A DNA stretch of 8,385 bases, from contig JANWKK010000111.1 of assembly GCA_025451425.1 (NCBI GenBank), forward strand, positions 1 through 8,385, in the 5' to 3' direction. This DNA is from Gemmatimonadaceae bacterium. GTDB lineage: Bacteria; Gemmatimonadota; Gemmatimonadetes; Gemmatimonadales; Gemmatimonadaceae. The translations under genes and the position numbers were made by a program. The notes beneath the pieces were generated by a model that was given only the letters and a program-made list of their open reading frames with translations, was not told the DNA's origin and made no database searches. Positions 7,230 to 8,385 of this stretch are shown piece after piece; position 1 is the stretch's first letter; each line of letters opens with the position of its first letter.

Positions 7230-8385
7230 TCAATCGACGTCGAACGAGAGCATCATACCCGATCCCATGTGCTCGGCCACATGACAATGCAGCAGCCAGG
7301 TGCCAGGATTTGCCATGTCGACGAGCAAGTCTACCGTTTCGCCCGCTGGAATGACGCCTGTGTCCTTCCAAACGAGGTTCTCGTTTGGCACGCCGTTTCG
7401 CGAAAGAATGAGAAAGCGCTGACCATGGACGTGGATCGGATGGTCCATCGCGTGCGCGGCGGTCGGATTGTTGAAGATCCGAAGCTTCACGAGCGATCCA
7501 CGACGAAAGCGCCAGTGGATGTCCATGTTTTCGCGGCCAGTTTGCGCGTCACGAAGAATCCAGGTCACCTCGTGGCCAGTCGTCACCCAGTTGGCCATCG
7601 ACATGCCGTCGTTCCAGTCCATCGGGACGTTGAGCGCATTGAGCATCATGGCGACGGGCTGCGGCAACTCGCGCGTGCGGAGATCGAGCACGAGGGTGTG
7701 ATCGGGTGGCCGACGCGCATAACGGCGATACGGTGCGAGTTCAGCGGTGACGTCGGCGTTCGCTCGCAGCCTCGGGAAGCTTCGGCCGGCGTCCGTCGGC
7801 TTGCCTAACGCCACGTGGACGAGTCCGATGGTGTCGACTTCGGGCGAGTACGTGCCGTACATGTGGTCGAGGGCCTGAACGCGGTTCGTCAGTGCGAAGT
7901 CGCCCGTGCTGTCGAACCTGACGTCGACGACGTATCGCTCAGCCGGCGCGATCACCACGCTCGATGCCCAGATCTCGCGCTCCGGCCGGCCGGCGTCGGA
8001 CGCAACGAGCTTCATGCGAGAGCCGCCGAGAGAGAGGTTGAACACACGAGCGTTCGAAGCGTTCGTGAGATACAGGCGCACAACCTCGCCCTGCCGCACA
8101 GCGAGTGCATAGCGCGGTTCGCCGTTGACGAGCAGAACATTTCCCCAGCGTCCCATGAGCGCATGGGTCGGGACTTCCGCGCCATACGGAATGAGACCGT
8201 CGTCGTCCAGAAGCAGGTCGTCCAGCGCGAGCACTTCCTCTCGATCAACCGGTGGCAGGAATGGTGTGACGAGGATGTTGCCGTAAAGACCGAGATCCTG
8301 TTCGATGTCTTCGCGCACGTGAGGGTGATACCAGTAGATGCCGGCGTCGCGAAAGTGGACGCGATAGTCGAAGCGTCCGCCGGCT
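7230..8385 (-). CDS. multicopper oxidase (laccase-like), N-terminus beyond the right edge
   Basis: This is the C-terminal 384 residues of a three-domain multicopper oxidase, which couples one-electron oxidation of Cu(I), phenols or similar substrates to reduction of O2 to water. Numbering from the first full codon (8382-8384), the second copper motif H20-P-H22 lies in IYWYHPHV. The C-terminal cupredoxin carries H315-P-I-H318-V-H320 and H366-C-H368...H372...M377 (HCHVAEHMGSGM). These supply the type 1, 2 and 3 copper ligands, with Met as axial ligand to the type 1 copper. The missing part must hold the first HxH pair and any export signal; family lengths of 450-500 suggest roughly 100 residues are absent. 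A GTG at 8318 could be mistaken for a start, but it follows the HPH motif directly and is internal. The 5-bp stem CGAGA-GCGT-TCTCG just after the stop lacks a T-tract and is not a convincing terminator. Confidence 0.93.
   Translation of the reverse strand, partial: AGGRFDYRVHFRDAGIYWYHPHVREDIEQDLGLYGNILVTPFLPPVDREEVLALDDLLLDDDGLIPYGAEVPTHALMGRWGNVLLVNGEPRYALAVRQGEVVRLYLTNASNARVFNLSLGGSRMKLVASDAGRPEREIWASSVVIAPAERYVVDVRFDSTGDFALTNRVQALDHMYGTYSPEVDTIGLVHVALGKPTDAGRSFPRLRANADVTAELAPYRRYARRPPDHTLVLDLRTRELPQPVAMMLNALNVPMDWNDGMSMANWVTTGHEVTWILRDAQTGRENMDIHWRFRRGSLVKLRIFNNPTAAHAMDHPIHVHGQRFLILSRNGVPNENLVWKDTGVIPAGETVDLLVDMANPGTWLLHCHVAEHMGSGMMLSFDVD

Larger units (their letters stand above)
1212..7810. 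repeat. interspersed oligomer CGTTAGG(C), nine copies inside genes
   Basis: The heptamer CGTTAGG occurs on the plus strand at 1212, 1258, 4657, 5164, 5431 and 5629, and as its complement CCTAACG at 1759, 4100 and 7804. Seven of the nine are the octamer CGTTAGGC; the exceptions are at 1212 and 4657. Every GTTAGG I found in the window is preceded by C. All nine lie in coding sequence: three in the carboxypeptidase, five in the propeller gene, one in the oxidase. Five encode Pro-Asn (CCT AAC). The others use CTA (Leu), AGG (Arg, twice) and TTA (Leu), codons normally avoided in high-GC genes. This points to selection or mutation at DNA level rather than protein constraint. Confidence 0.65.

Noticed and set aside
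7023..7808. Plus-strand open frame of 261 codons overlapping the small gene and the oxidase
   Set aside because: It covers the oxidase copper motifs in antisense and resembles nothing known.
1212..7810. CGTTAGGC sites as an integron cassette array (attC core GTTRRRY)
   Set aside because: The sites are isolated inside genes, not paired with an RYYYAAC core around a hairpin, and no integrase or cassette layout is present.
8318..8318. GTG as the start of the multicopper oxidase
   Set aside because: The frame stays open to the edge and encodes the conserved YWYHPH copper motif immediately before it, so the codon is internal.

Overview
The window is high-GC bacterial DNA, about 60% G+C by eye. 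It holds four genes, all read leftward on the minus strand. The combination of an exported M14 peptidase with a glutamine-amidotransferase-like tail, a very large exported sortilin/VPS10-like BNR-repeat protein, Gly/Arg-rich inserts and a small 'RRVRAYPKDW' protein is what I would expect of a soil Gemmatimonadota genome. Acidobacteriota are the main alternative. This assignment is inference, because no marker gene is present.

In transcription order (right to left) the layout is as follows. (1) 7230-8385 is the C-terminal 384 residues of a three-domain multicopper oxidase, whose N-terminus lies beyond the right edge. (2) 6908-7153 is an 81-residue protein of unknown function, 76 nt after the oxidase stop. 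(3) 6794-6907 is a short gap with a palindromic dispersed-type repeat and a plausible promoter. (4) 3461-6793 is a 1110-residue secreted beta-propeller protein with about ten Asp-box repeats. (5) 3244-3460 is a spacer dominated by a near-perfect 37-bp inverted repeat that begins 10 nt after the propeller gene's stop. (6) 181-3243 is a 1020-residue secreted zinc carboxypeptidase. (7) 1-180 is a gene-free edge with three good copies of a 14-bp tandem repeat and an AT-rich terminator-like segment.

The two large genes encode exported proteins that probably act in the periplasm or at the surface on peptides and polymers. The oxidase probably handles copper or phenolics in the same compartment. Nothing shows that they form one pathway. 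The hairpin between the two large genes argues for separate or attenuated expression.

I see no defence system, CRISPR array, RNA gene or transposase. The most unusual signal is at DNA level: the heptamer CGTTAGG occurs nine times, seven of them as the octamer CGTTAGGC. All nine lie inside coding sequence, in both orientations and in three reading contexts, several using codons that are rare in high-GC genes. It looks like a genome-wide enriched oligomer. Next in interest are the three intergenic repeat structures.
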